From the NCBI RefSeq assembly GCF_030693405.1, contig NZ_JAUYAW010000010.1, forward strand, positions 124,001-188,000: a stretch of DNA of 64,000 nucleotides. The letters are read 5' to 3'. This DNA comes from Phenylobacterium sp. (GTDB lineage Bacteria; Pseudomonadota; Alphaproteobacteria; Caulobacterales; Caulobacteraceae). Positions 46,547 to 59,745 of this stretch are shown piece after piece. A program made the position numbers and the translations under genes. Within the stretch, counting starts at the first letter, position 1; each line of letters starts with the position of its first letter. The notes under the pieces are model-generated. The model searched no databases. It worked only from the letters and a program-made list of their open reading frames with translations, and was not told the DNA's origin.

Positions 46547-48313
46547 GAAGCCCCGGGCGACGCCCTCGCGACGCGGATCAGCGCCGCCCTCGAGGCCGCC
46601 TGGTGTGACCATCACCCCGTGCAGGCCCGAGCCCTCGCCGCCGACGGAGGTGAAGGTCACCCCGCGGGCGGTCAGGCCCTCGATGACCTCCGGGGCGAAC
46701 TTGTCGCCCTCGGCGGCGTAGGAGGTCCCCCGGGCGATCAGGTTGGGCAGGGCGAGCGCCTCCTGCACCGGCAGCTTCCAGTCCAGCATGCCCACCAGGG
46801 CCTTCAGATTATAGGCCAGGATCGAGGTCCCGCCGGGCGAGCCCACGGCGCCCAGGAGCTTGCCCTCGGAGTCCAGGATGATGGCCGGGGCCATGGAGGA
46901 GCGGGGCCGCTTGCCGCCGGCGATGGCGTTGGCCGCCGGCGTCCCGTCGGTGTTGACCGGCGCAAAGGCGAAGTCGGTCAATTGGTTGTTGAGGAAGAAG
47001 CCGCCGACCATCCGGCCCGAGCCAAAAATGCTCTCCACCGTGGTGGTCATGGAGACCGCATCCCCATTGGCGTCCACCACCACGAAGTGGGAGGTGCCGG
47101 ACACTTCCCGGGTGGTGTCGGGCGCACGCACGCCAGCGCCCCTGGGCGTTCCCGGTTGCGGCGCTGGCCCGGCCATGGGGCCGATCAAGGCGGCGCGGTC
47201 AGCCAGGTAGGCCTTGTCCAGCAGGCCCTCCGTGGGGACCTCCACAAAGTCCGGATCGCCCATATAGCGGTCGCGGTCGGCATACATCAGCCGGCTGGCC
47301 TGGGTGAACAGGTACCAGCCTTCCGCGGCGTTGGGATGGTTGGCGATGGCGGTGTTTTCCAGGATGCCGAGGCCTTCCAGCACGGCGGGGCCGCCGGACG
47401 GGGCGGGCGGGGTGCAGACCACATAGATGCGGTAGGGCCGGCACAGGGCTTCCGACTTCTTCGGCTCATAGCGCGCCAGGTCCTCCAGGGTCATGACCCC
47501 TGGCAGGTCGCCCTCGGTGACCTTGGCGACGATGGCCTGGGCGATCTCGCCCTCCAGTAGGGCGTCGGGGCCCTCGGCGGCGATCTTGCGCACGGTGGCG
47601 GCGTAGGCGGGGTTCCGCAGCCGGTCGCCGGCCTGATAGCGGGTCCCGTCGGGCTTGGTGAAATAGGCCGTGGCGTCGGGAGACTTCGCCTGGGGGGCGC
47701 GGCCGACGATCATCTCGGCCAGGCGCGGGCTGACGATGAAGCCCTCATCGGCGAGGCGCTCGGCGGCGCCGAACAACTGGCGCCATTCCAGGTTTCCGTG
47801 CTCGGCTTGGGCCATGTGCAGCATGGCCACAGCCCCCGGCGCGCCGGTGGATCGGCCGCTGAGCAGCACCTGGAAGAAGGGCAGGGGCTTACCCTCGGCG
47901 TTCAGGAACATGTCGGGCGTGGCCGCCGCCGGCGCGGTTTCGCGGCCGTTATAGGCGCTGACGGTCCCGGTTTCGGCGTCGTAATGGACGAGGAAGGCGC
48001 CGCCGCCGAGGCCCGAACTCTGCGGCTCCACCAGGCCAAGCACCGCCTGCACCGCGACCGCGGCGTCCACCGCCGAACCGCCGGCCCGCAACACCTCCAG
48101 CCCCGCCTCCACCGCAAGCGGATTGGCCGCCGACACCATCACCTGGCCCTGGGCGGCGCTGGCCTGGGGCGGGGACGGGCCTTCGGTGGCTTGAGACAGG
48201 GGCGCACAGGCCGTGGCCAGGAGCAGCAGGGCCGGGACCAGGGGGCGGGCGAGGCGGGCGAGGGGACGCGAACGGGAGGAGGACACAGCGCTCCGGGGAC
48301 TGGCTTGGATCAT
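46544..48313 (-). CDS. ggt: gamma-glutamyltransferase
   Basis: A 589-residue N-terminal-nucleophile hydrolase that cleaves or transfers the gamma-glutamyl group of glutathione. A lipobox 'LLLLATAC' places a lipidated Cys at C36, so it is probably a periplasmic or outer-membrane lipoprotein. The precursor should self-cleave before the Thr of 'VSGTSHFVVVDANGDAVSMTTT'. The substrate-binding 'GSGRMVGGFFLNNQ' and the 'RPRSSMAPAIIL' and 'GSPGGTSI' motifs are intact. Length is standard for a full pro-enzyme. It is divergent from the P1 peptidase gene and may share turnover of exported peptides with it. Confidence 0.93.
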   Translation of the reverse strand: MIQASPRSAVSSSRSRPLARLARPLVPALLLLATACAPLSQATEGPSPPQASAAQGQVMVSAANPLAVEAGLEVLRAGGSAVDAAVAVQAVLGLVEPQSSGLGGGAFLVHYDAETGTVSAYNGRETAPAAATPDMFLNAEGKPLPFFQVLLSGRSTGAPGAVAMLHMAQAEHGNLEWRQLFGAAERLADEGFIVSPRLAEMIVGRAPQAKSPDATAYFTKPDGTRYQAGDRLRNPAYAATVRKIAAEGPDALLEGEIAQAIVAKVTEGDLPGVMTLEDLARYEPKKSEALCRPYRIYVVCTPPAPSGGPAVLEGLGILENTAIANHPNAAEGWYLFTQASRLMYADRDRYMGDPDFVEVPTEGLLDKAYLADRAALIGPMAGPAPQPGTPRGAGVRAPDTTREVSGTSHFVVVDANGDAVSMTTTVESIFGSGRMVGGFFLNNQLTDFAFAPVNTDGTPAANAIAGGKRPRSSMAPAIILDSEGKLLGAVGSPGGTSILAYNLKALVGMLDWKLPVQEALALPNLIARGTSYAAEGDKFAPEVIEGLTARGVTFTSVGGEGSGLHGVMVTPGGLEGGADPRREGVARGF

Positions 48314-48390
48314 GGCGGCACCTTAGCGGGGATGGCGTGGACAACAACCGTCGGGCTGTGCCACCCAGCCAGAAGGGAGATCCTGCCGCC

Positions 48391-49449
48391 ATGACGTCAT
48401 CCGCCGCCCCGCCGCCGATCAACCGTCTGGGGATCGCCCGTCCCGGTCCGCGCAACCTGATCACCGATGTGCCAGGGCTGAAGGTGGGCCAGGCCCATGA
48501 CGCCGCCGCGCGCACTGGCGCCACCGTCATCCTGCCCGACGCCCGCGCTGTGGCCGCCTGCGACGTCCGGGGCGGCGGCCCCGGCACCCGGGAGACCGAT
48601 GCGCTGGACGCCCACAATCTGGTCGAGGCCATCGATGCGGTGGTGCTCTCAGGGGGCTCGGTCTATGGCCTGGCCGCGCCGGACGGGGTCTGCGCCTGGC
48701 TGGGGGCCCAGGGGCGGGGCTATGGCCTCACCGCCAACCCCGCCGTGCCGCCCTCGCCCGTGGTGCCGGCCGCCATCCTGTTCGACCTCGCCAATGGCGG
48801 CGACAAGGCCTGGGGTGAAGATCCCCCCTATCGCGCCCTGGGGCGAGAGGCGGTCCTCGCCGCGGCCCTCGACTTCGACCTGGGCACCGCCGGGGCGGGC
48901 TATGGCGCCATGGCTGGCCAGCTGAAAGGCGGGACGGGCTCGGCCTCGGCGGTCACCGCCGACGGCTTCACCGTGGGGGCGGTGGTGGCGGTCAACAGTT
49001 TCGGCGCCGTCACCGCGCCTGGCGGCCGCACCTTCTGGGCCGCGCCCTTCGAGATGGGGGACGAGTTCGGCGGACTCGGCGCGGCCGGCCTGGTCGGCGC
49101 CGGCGACGACTGGGGCCTGGCCAAGGCCGACCCCCAGGCCCGGACCAACACCACCATCGCCTGCGTGGCCACAGACGCCGTCCTGACACCCGCCCAGGCC
49201 CGTCGGGTGGCTGTCATGGCCCAGGACGGCCTGGCCCGCGCCATCCGCCCCATCCACGCGCCTTTCGACGGCGATGTGGTCTTCGCTATGTCCACCGCCC
49301 AGCGGCCCCTGGGGGAGCGGCCGGACTTCCAGATCGCCCGCCTGGGCGCCCTGGCCGCCGACGTCCTGGCCCGCGCCGTGGCCCGCGGCGTCCACGCCGC
49401 TGCGCCCTGGCCCGACGCCCCGGTGCGCTGCTGGCGGGACCTGGCCTAG
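48391..49449 (+). CDS. P1-family peptidase (DmpA/NylC-like)
   Basis: A 352-residue self-processing amidase/aminopeptidase of the DmpA-NylC group. The start of the fold is 'NLITDVPGLKVGQAHD', with 'VVLSGGSVYGLAAPDGVCAWL' following. The autocleavage site and nucleophile are expected at Asn-Thr in 'ARTNTTIACVATDA', where Thr becomes the new N terminus of the small chain. There is no signal peptide, so it should be cytoplasmic. The start is between this ATG (AAGGGAG 12 bases upstream) and a GTG 18 codons earlier. The natural substrate, probably short peptides or D-amino acid amides, is unknown. Confidence 0.88.
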   Translation: MTSSAAPPPINRLGIARPGPRNLITDVPGLKVGQAHDAAARTGATVILPDARAVAACDVRGGGPGTRETDALDAHNLVEAIDAVVLSGGSVYGLAAPDGVCAWLGAQGRGYGLTANPAVPPSPVVPAAILFDLANGGDKAWGEDPPYRALGREAVLAAALDFDLGTAGAGYGAMAGQLKGGTGSASAVTADGFTVGAVVAVNSFGAVTAPGGRTFWAAPFEMGDEFGGLGAAGLVGAGDDWGLAKADPQARTNTTIACVATDAVLTPAQARRVAVMAQDGLARAIRPIHAPFDGDVVFAMSTAQRPLGERPDFQIARLGALAADVLARAVARGVHAAAPWPDAPVRCWRDLA

Positions 49450-49555
49450 GGCCCCCGATGGGGGCCGGATCAGGGAAATCGCTTTTCCCCCATTCGCCGG
49501 CTTGAACTTTCCCAAAAGGCCGACTAGGTTCCGCGCCCTTGCCGTAAGGCACTGC

Positions 49556-49632
49556 GCGCCCGTAGCTCAGCTGGATAGAGCATCAGACTACGAATCTGAG
49601 GGTCGGACGTTCGAATCGTTCCGGGCGCGCCA
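49556..49632 (+). tRNA. tRNA-Arg (anticodon ACG)
   Basis: A 77-base tRNA with a full cloverleaf: seven-pair acceptor stem GCGCCCG/CGGGCGC, D stem GCTC, anticodon arm TCAGA-CTACGAA-TCTGA with anticodon ACG, TTCGAAT T-loop, discriminator G and an encoded CCA end. It decodes CGU and, after A34-to-inosine editing, CGC and CGA. The genomic content changes character right after it, and tRNA 3' ends are common integration sites for islands. Confidence 0.95.
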
Positions 49633-49857
49633 ATTTTCCCAACAAAATCAAGTAGTACCGGGCGGGCGCGAGATCGCCCCCAACCTAAGAGCTCAATTAG
49701 GTTGGGGTTTAGGTTGGGGTTTGAGCTGAAACAGCAGGAGAACACCGCCGTTCCCACGCTGTCATTGGCGGCTATCCGCTGCAGTTCGACCTTCTTGCAG
49801 CCCGGTTGGCCCTTACAAAGGGGACTCAGCAAACGGCAAACGAGCGCCAATTTTTCC
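49627..49857. repeat. short direct repeat of tRNA 3' flank
   Basis: GCGCCAATTTT occurs at 49627-49637, covering the last bases of the tRNA, and again at 49844-49854, with CC following both copies (one extra T in the second). This is short, but a repeat of a tRNA 3' end is what an attachment-site remnant looks like. The 217-base spacing is too small for an intact element. Chance is possible. Confidence 0.3.
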
Positions 49858-50022
49858 AGGTGCCAACAGGCGTTTCGGGGTCTGGCGACCTCTGCAAGTC
49901 CGCCGTTCGGGCTGCCAATCCAGCCGGCGCACCAGCCGATCGAGCGTTTAGCCGCGGGTGAGCCGCGAGCACCCGGGGACAGGGCCAGCGGAGACTAAGG
50001 CGGCGGCGCGCGTTATCCGAGG
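49633..50022. other. 390-base gene-free stretch after tRNA-Arg
   Basis: No credible gene is present. It starts AT-rich, contains a palindrome with tandem repeats (49678-49722) and a second copy of the tRNA-flank string GCGCCAATTTT (at 49844), then becomes GC-rich before the SRAP gene. Open frames across it read the tRNA in sense or antisense and are artefacts. The mix of short repeats next to a tRNA suggests the scar of an integration event, but no integrase or excisionase remains. Confidence 0.5.
49678..49722. repeat. palindrome with tandem 12-mer, possible tRNA terminator
   Basis: CCCCAACCTAA (49678-49688) pairs perfectly with TTAGGTTGGGG (49697-49707) around an eight-base loop. The right arm continues into two tandem copies of AGGTTGGGGTTT (49699-49710 and 49711-49722). 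The hairpin could end tRNA transcription. The tandem copy gives an alternative pairing partner for the left arm. Confidence 0.5.
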
Positions 50023-50595
50023 ATGTGCAACGATTATCGCTACACCAAGTCGCCGGACACCCTGCGGGAAGAGTTCAGCCAGCTGAAGATCCCCCTGCGT
50101 TTCTCGGGCGACGCCACGCCCAACTACCCGCCCTACGACGACATCCGGCCGAACCAAAGGGCGCCGATCATCCGCGGCGGCTCTGAAGGGGTGGAGCTTT
50201 CCGTCACGCCCTGGGCTTGGAAATCCCCGAACGGCAAGCCGGTGTTCAACTTTCGGTCCGAGGGGCGCAGCTTCGCCAAGAGCGACCGCTGCCTGATCCC
50301 TTCGGACGGCTTCTACGAGTTCACCAAGCCTGACGATCCCAAGCGGCGACTGAAGGACAAGCACCGCTTCACCCTCACCGGCGAGCCTTGGTTCTGGATT
50401 GCGGGACTGGTGAAGGAAGGCTCCTTCGCCATGCTGACCACCGCTCCTGGACCAGACATCGCGCCCTATCATGACAGGCAGATCGTCGTGCTGCCGCGCG
50501 GCCAGGGCCTGGACTGGCTCAACCTCTCCAAGCCTGAGGCGGAGATCCTCCGGCCGCTGCCCGAGGGCAGTTTGGACCACCAACAGGTGCGGTGA
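50023..50595 (+). CDS. SRAP-family abasic-site protein (YedK/HMCES)
   Basis: A 190-residue SOS-response-associated peptidase family protein that covalently caps abasic sites in single-stranded DNA. The active residues are all visible: C2 ('MCNDYRY'), which becomes the N terminus after Met removal, N76 ('FNFRSEG'), E99 ('SDGFYEF') and H150 ('APYHDRQIVVLP'). It is slightly shorter than typical YedK. It is the first gene after tRNA-Arg; SRAP genes are frequent on mobile elements and islands. No LexA box was identified upstream. Confidence 0.9.
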   Translation: MCNDYRYTKSPDTLREEFSQLKIPLRFSGDATPNYPPYDDIRPNQRAPIIRGGSEGVELSVTPWAWKSPNGKPVFNFRSEGRSFAKSDRCLIPSDGFYEFTKPDDPKRRLKDKHRFTLTGEPWFWIAGLVKEGSFAMLTTAPGPDIAPYHDRQIVVLPRGQGLDWLNLSKPEAEILRPLPEGSLDHQQVR

Positions 50596-50685
50596 AGGTC
50601 GCGCTTGGCGGGGGATGCGAGGAGGGTGATTTGCGGAGGCCGCCTGGGCTGCTAGAAGTCGCGGACTCGGGAGTTTGCCGCCTCA

Positions 50686-51129
50686 GTGTCCAACCGCCGT
50701 AAGCCTCGGCTGCGATCGTTCCTCGCCATGTGCTGCCTGGCGTTGATGGCGGTGCTGACTCACCAGGGCGCCGTAGCGAGCGTCGATAAGGTCCAGCATG
50801 CGCTGGGCGTCGAGCACGCGCCGAACGCCTTGGCCGGGGCGGTGTCCTTTGACCACGATCATGATCACGACGCCGACCAGCATGGTGACGACCACGCCGC
50901 GGCCGACGCCGACCATGGCCGGCCGGACAGCAGCGATCAGGGCCCCGACGATGGAGTCCGCAATCACCACCACGCCGGCGAAGCCTCCCAGTTCGCCGCG
51001 CTTGAGGGCGAGCGTCTACCGGCGCTGATCCTGGCGACCGGGGCCGCCCTGGATCTGCCACTCGCCGACGGACCTGAGTCCTGGCTGAGCGCCCGGCTCG
51101 AACGACCTCCAAAGCCGCTCTCGATCTGA
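50686..51129 (+). CDS. His/Asp-rich exported protein, probable metal binder
   Basis: A 147-residue protein just ahead of the czc genes. Residues 10-32 are a signal peptide or anchor ('SFLAMCCLALMAVLTHQGAVAS'). Residues 56-96 are packed with His and Asp ('FDHDHDHDADQHGDDHAAADADHG' region, then 'RNHHHAGE'), which suits binding of Zn, Co, Ni or Cd. The C-terminal 40 residues are ordinary. The start is GTG at 50686; an ATG at 50728 is possible. It lies 59 bases before czcC on the same strand. I infer a periplasmic metal buffer or donor for the pump; homologues of this kind are seen in other czc-type operons. Confidence 0.7.
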   Translation: MSNRRKPRLRSFLAMCCLALMAVLTHQGAVASVDKVQHALGVEHAPNALAGAVSFDHDHDHDADQHGDDHAAADADHGRPDSSDQGPDDGVRNHHHAGEASQFAALEGERLPALILATGAALDLPLADGPESWLSARLERPPKPLSI

Positions 51130-51188
51130 ACGCCTGACCGCGCGGGGCTCCGCCACGCGCGTCGTTTCACCGTGCTTCGAGAGACCTC

Positions 51189-52483
51189 ATGCCCATTTTT
51201 CGTCCGAGTTGCGCCTTTGCGCGGCTCCTCGCCGCGCCGGTTCTGGCGGCGCTGTCGCTCGCCTTCGGGCCGGGCGCCGCACTGGCCCAGGCACCGGCGC
51301 CATCCCTGACGCTCACCGATGCGGTGACCCGCGCGCTGGGCGCCGATCCTTCGGCTGCGGCCGCCGATGCGAGGGTGGAAGCCGCGCGGGCTGCGACCCG
51401 TCAGGCGGGGCTGCGGCCCAACCCGTCTGTGGGCTTGGAGTTGGAGAACTTCGCAGGCTCGGGCGCCTATTCGATCCTCGACCGGACCGAAGCCACGGTG
51501 AGCTACCAGCAGACCTTCGAGCGCGGCGGCAAACGCGGCGCCCGCACCGCGGTCGCGGCCGCGGAGATCGAACTGGTGCATCGCCGTCAGGAGGTTCGGA
51601 GGCTGGACCTCATAAAGGAGGTGCAGGTCGCCTACGCCGAGGCGCTCGCCGCTGAGGCCGACGTGCTGATCGCAGAGGCCCGGCTGATCGCCGCCCACCG
51701 CTCCCAGGCCGACATCGCCCGGCGGGTCCGCAGCGCCCGGGACCCGCTGTTCGCGGGGGCCCGCGCCGAGACCCTTACGGCCCAGGCCGAGATCGCCCGG
51801 GACCAGGCGCGCGACACGGCGCGCAACGCGCGGGCCGCGCTCGCCGCCTTCTGGGGCGGCGGCCCCGACTTCAACCTCGATCTTGAGACCTTCTTCTTCC
51901 GCACGGCGCCGGCCACCAATGCTGCTCCGGCGGAGACCGCCGACCTAGCGCTGTTGGCCGCCACCCGCGACGCGGCGCTCGCGCGAGTGGACCTGGAGCG
52001 CGCCCGTCAGGTCGCCGACCCCACCCTGCGGGCCGGCGTCCGCTACTTCGGACAGGGCTCGGATGTCGCCCTAGTGGTTGGCGGGACTATCCCGCTGCAG
52101 CGCTACGACACCAACAAGGCCGGCGTGGAGCGGGCCCTGGCCGAGCGCAACGCGGCTGAGGCCGACATCGCCGCGGCCCGGGTTCTGCAGGCCCGCGAAG
52201 TGGCGCGGCTGCGGGCCAAGCTCGCCGCCTCGGCAGCCGAGTCGGAGCGGATCCGCGCCGAGGTGATCCCGTCGGCGATCAAGACCGTCGAGCTGGTGCG
52301 GGAGGGCTTCAACCGAGGCGGATTCCAGTACATCGACGTCACCGAGGCCGAACGGGCCCTGGCCGACGCCCGCGCGCGGCGGGTGGCGGTCTTGAGACAG
52401 CACCACACCGACCAGGCCGCCCTCGACCGGCTCACCGGCCGCTTCGCCCATCTCGCATCCACGCCTTCCGCGGAGCCCCGCTG

Positions 52484-52484
<1 letters not shown>
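51189..52484 (+). CDS. czcC: CzcC-type outer-membrane efflux protein
   Basis: A 431-residue TolC-family channel of the heavy-metal RND group. The signal peptide (about 1-33) ends in 'AALAQ'. Typical motifs are 'LTLTDAVTRALGADPSAAAADARVEAARAATRQAGLRPNPSVGLELENFAG', then 'SYQQTFERGGKRGART' and the second repeat with 'GGTIPLQRYDTNKAGVERALAERNAAEADI'. It has no lipobox, unlike the first pump's channel. The stop overlaps the adaptor start by one base (TGATG). Confidence 0.88.
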
Positions 52485-56915
<4,431 letters not shown>

Positions 56916-56955
56916 CCCAGGTAGCGTCGATGATCTCTGCGCCGAGGCGCGCGCC

Positions 56956-58302
56956 ATGCTGAGCGTGCTCCAGGACCGCACCTACCGGCACCTGTTCCTG
57001 GCGCAGGTGATCGCACTGGTGGGCACGGGGCTGGCGACCGTGGCGCTCGGCCTGCTCGCCTACGACATGGCCGGCGCCGACGCTGGCGCGGTGCTGGGAA
57101 CAGCACTGGCGATCAAGATGGTCGCCTATATCGGGGTGGGGCCGATCGCCAACGCCTTCGCGGACCGGCTGCCGCGCCGCGCCTTCCTGGTCTCCATGGA
57201 CCTCGTGCGGGCGGGCGTGGCCTTGATGCTGCCGTTTGTGACGGAGATCTGGCAGGTCTACCTGCTGATCTTCCTGCTGCAGTCGACCTCGGCCGCCTTC
57301 ACGCCGGCCTTCCAGGCCGCCATCCCCGACATCCTGCCCGACGAGGGGCGCTACACCCGGGCCCTCTCCCTCTCGCGCCTCGCCTACGACTTGGAAAGTG
57401 TGGTTAGCCCGATGCTGGCGGCCGCGCTGCTCAGCGTCATCAGCTTCCACTGGCTGTTCGGCGGCACCGTGCTGGGCTTCCTCACGTCCGCCGCCCTGGT
57501 GGTCTCCGTCGCCGTCCCGCAGCCGAAGCGACAGCCACAGGCCGGCGGGATCTATGCCCGGACCACCCGCGGTTCGCGCATCTACCTGAAGACGCCGCGC
57601 TTGCGCGGCCTACTGGCTCTGAACCTCGCCGCCGCGGCGGGCGGGGCGATGGTCATCGTCAACACCGTGGTCTACGTCCGCTCGCTGCTCGGCCGCTCGG
57701 AGAACGATGTGGCCCTGACGCTCGCCGCCTTCGGCGCGGGCTCGATGCTCGCCGCGCTCGCCTTGCCGCGGCTGCTCGAGCGCCTGGACGACCGCAAGGT
57801 GATGGTGGCCGCCGCGCTGCTGCTGGCGGCCACCTTGCTGGCCACGGCGGTGGCGACCGTTGCGCCGGGCGTGGACCGCTGGGCTGCGCTGCTGATCCTA
57901 TGGCCGATCATGGGCGTCGGCTATTCCGCCGTGCTGACGCCCTCGGGTCGGCTGTTGCGGCGCTCAGCGAGCCCGGAGGACCGTAGCGCCGTCTTCGCAG
58001 CCCAGTTCGCGCTGTCGCACGCCTGCTGGCTCGTCACCTACCTGGTGGCCGGCGCGGTGGGAGCTCGCATCGGCCTAGGGTGGACCTCTGTGGCGCTCGC
58101 GATTTTGGCGGCGGTCGGCGTGCTTGGCGCGCTGGCCTTCTGGCCCGCCAAGGACCCGGACGTGGTGGTCCATCGGCACGACGACCTTCCAGCGACCCAC
58201 CCGCATCTCCTCGAGGGCGAAGCCGCGGGCCGTGAGCGCGAGCATGCCCATGACTTCGTCATCGACGACCTTCACCGCCAATGGCCTTCGGCAGGGATCT
58301 AG
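56956..58302 (+). CDS. MFS transporter with His-rich C-terminal tail
   Basis: A 448-residue major facilitator with 12 predicted helices (enterobactin/NreB-like MFS_3 group). It starts 'MLSVLQDRTYRHLFLAQVIALVGTGLATVALGLLAYD', and the A-like loop 'NAFADRLPRRAFLVSMD' follows TM2. The last 50 residues are soluble and His-rich ('VVHRHDDLPATHPHLLEG' and 'EREHAHDFVIDDLHRQW', seven His), a plausible cytoplasmic metal sensor or metal-binding tail as in NreB-type nickel exporters. It lies 40 bases after czcA and four bases before hupE. A metal export role is inferred from the tail and context. Confidence 0.82.
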   Translation: MLSVLQDRTYRHLFLAQVIALVGTGLATVALGLLAYDMAGADAGAVLGTALAIKMVAYIGVGPIANAFADRLPRRAFLVSMDLVRAGVALMLPFVTEIWQVYLLIFLLQSTSAAFTPAFQAAIPDILPDEGRYTRALSLSRLAYDLESVVSPMLAAALLSVISFHWLFGGTVLGFLTSAALVVSVAVPQPKRQPQAGGIYARTTRGSRIYLKTPRLRGLLALNLAAAAGGAMVIVNTVVYVRSLLGRSENDVALTLAAFGAGSMLAALALPRLLERLDDRKVMVAAALLLAATLLATAVATVAPGVDRWAALLILWPIMGVGYSAVLTPSGRLLRRSASPEDRSAVFAAQFALSHACWLVTYLVAGAVGARIGLGWTSVALAILAAVGVLGALAFWPAKDPDVVVHRHDDLPATHPHLLEGEAAGREREHAHDFVIDDLHRQWPSAGI

Positions 58303-58306
58303 ACCC

Positions 58307-59026
58307 ATGAGAGCAAGCCATCTCCCACGACCCTGGCTAGCCAGGCCCGGCGTGCGCCTGGCGGTCGGCGCAGCGATCTTCAGCCTCATCGCCAGCGCCG
58401 CCTGGGCGCATGGCGTCGCCGAGGGGGACAAGGGCTACATTCAAGAAAGCTCAGGCGTGCTGTTCGCGCCCTTCGTCTATCTCGGCGCCAAGCACATGGT
58501 GACCGGCTACGACCACCTGCTGTTCCTGGCCGGGGTGATCTTCTTCCTCTACCGCCTGAAGGACATCAGCCTCTATGTGACGATGTTCGCCTTGGGCCAC
58601 TCGGTGACCCTGCTGGCGGGCGTGCTCGGCGGGATCAGCGTCAACGCCTACCTGATCGACGCGATCATCGGCCTGTCGGTAGTGTACAAGGCGCTCGACA
58701 ACCTCGGGGCTTTCCAGCGCTGGTTCGGGGTGCAGCCGAACGCCAAGGCGGCCACGCTCGTCTTCGGCCTGTTCCACGGCTTTGGCCTGGCCACCAAGCT
58801 GCAGGACTTCGAGCTCGCCCGCGACGGGCTGATCCCGAACCTGCTGGCCTTCAACATCGGCGTCGAGCTCGGCCAGATCCTGGCGCTGAGCCTGATCCTC
58901 ATCGCCATGGGCTTCTGGCGGCGCACGTCGAGCTTCTGGAAGCACGCCTACGCCGCCAACGTCGCGCTGATGTCGGCGGGCTTCGTCCTCACCGGCTACC
59001 AGCTGGTCGGCTTCTTCGTCGCCTGA
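58307..59026 (+). CDS. HupE/UreJ-family membrane protein
   Basis: A 239-residue membrane protein of the HupE/UreJ_2 group, whose founding members are linked to nickel or cobalt uptake. A signal peptide ending 'ASAAWAHG' is followed by about six helices with the conserved 'VTGYDHLLFLAGVIFFL', 'FALGHSVTLL' and 'FGLFHGFGLATKLQDFEL' motifs that hold His and Asp in the membrane. Being next to an efflux pump, its direction of transport and metal are open. The ATG start gives the signal peptide; the longer frame lies in the MFS gene. Confidence 0.85.
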   Translation: MRASHLPRPWLARPGVRLAVGAAIFSLIASAAWAHGVAEGDKGYIQESSGVLFAPFVYLGAKHMVTGYDHLLFLAGVIFFLYRLKDISLYVTMFALGHSVTLLAGVLGGISVNAYLIDAIIGLSVVYKALDNLGAFQRWFGVQPNAKAATLVFGLFHGFGLATKLQDFELARDGLIPNLLAFNIGVELGQILALSLILIAMGFWRRTSSFWKHAYAANVALMSAGFVLTGYQLVGFFVA

Positions 59027-59038
59027 GGGGAGTTCCTC

Positions 59039-59665
59039 ATGTCCAACATCCACAAGCCCGATCCGACCGAACTGCCGAGCACCCGGCGACTGCTGCGTTC
59101 CACCGCCATCGCGGCAGCGGTGGCCGCGGGGCTGCTGGTCACCGTGGTCCTGCCCGCTGAATACGCCATCGACCCCACGGGAGTAGGTCGGCTGATCGGC
59201 CTGACTCAGATGGGCGAGGTTAAGGTCGCCTTGGCTGCCGAAGCGAAGGCCGAAGTCGCGGCGCCGTCGGCTGCCCCGCAAGTGGCGGTCGCGGCCGCGC
59301 CGGCGGCCCCGCGGCCGGCTCCAGCTACGGCGGCGCCGGCCGTGGCCGCCGGCAAGGTGGAGGAGGTCGCCATCACCCTAGCGCCCAACCAGGCTGCCGA
59401 ATTCAAGGCGGAGATGCGCAAAGGCACCACCATCGACTTCCGCTGGAGCACCGACGGCCCGAAGCTGAACTTCGACACCCACGGGGACGGGCCGGGCATC
59501 AAGTACCATGGCTACGCCAAGGGTTCGGAGGCCGTCTCCGAAGGCCAGCTGACCGCCGCCTTCGACGGCGCGCACGGCTGGTTCTGGCGCAACCGCGCCG
59601 GCAAGCCGGTGACGCTCACCCTCCGCGTCTCAGGCGACTTCGCGCGGTTGAAGCGGGTGGTCTGA
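59039..59665 (+). CDS. membrane-anchored periplasmic protein
   Basis: A 208-residue protein with one N-terminal transmembrane helix (about 22-42), a long Ala/Pro linker (65-105) and a C-terminal beta-rich domain ('VEEVAITLAPNQAAEFKAEMRKGTTIDFRWSTDGPKLNFDTHGDG' region, then 'FDGAHGWFWRNRAGKPVTLTLRVSGDF'). Databases call similar proteins 'transmembrane anchor protein'; the role is unknown. The linker should let the domain reach across the periplasm. It follows hupE by 12 bases with GGGGAG before the ATG, and appears to be the last gene of the metal operon. Confidence 0.78.
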   Translation: MSNIHKPDPTELPSTRRLLRSTAIAAAVAAGLLVTVVLPAEYAIDPTGVGRLIGLTQMGEVKVALAAEAKAEVAAPSAAPQVAVAAAPAAPRPAPATAAPAVAAGKVEEVAITLAPNQAAEFKAEMRKGTTIDFRWSTDGPKLNFDTHGDGPGIKYHGYAKGSEAVSEGQLTAAFDGAHGWFWRNRAGKPVTLTLRVSGDFARLKRVV

Positions 59666-59745
59666 AGGTTTCCTCGCGTAGTCACTTAGGACGACCTAGA
59701 CTAACGACGTGGCTCCAGGAGAGCCTCGCTGGACCGTCTTCTTCG

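Noticed and set aside
49274-49850. Open frames across the tRNA in both directions (for example the minus-strand frame 49524-49850)
   Set aside because: They translate the tRNA-Arg sequence; strings such as 'VAQLDRASDYESEGRTF' and 'GTIRTSDPQIRSLM' are well-known false proteins from tRNA genes.
49633-50022. Phage-type integrase or excisionase after the tRNA
   Set aside because: No frame shows the tyrosine recombinase R-H-R-Y pattern or a MerR-like excisionase; the stretch is too short.
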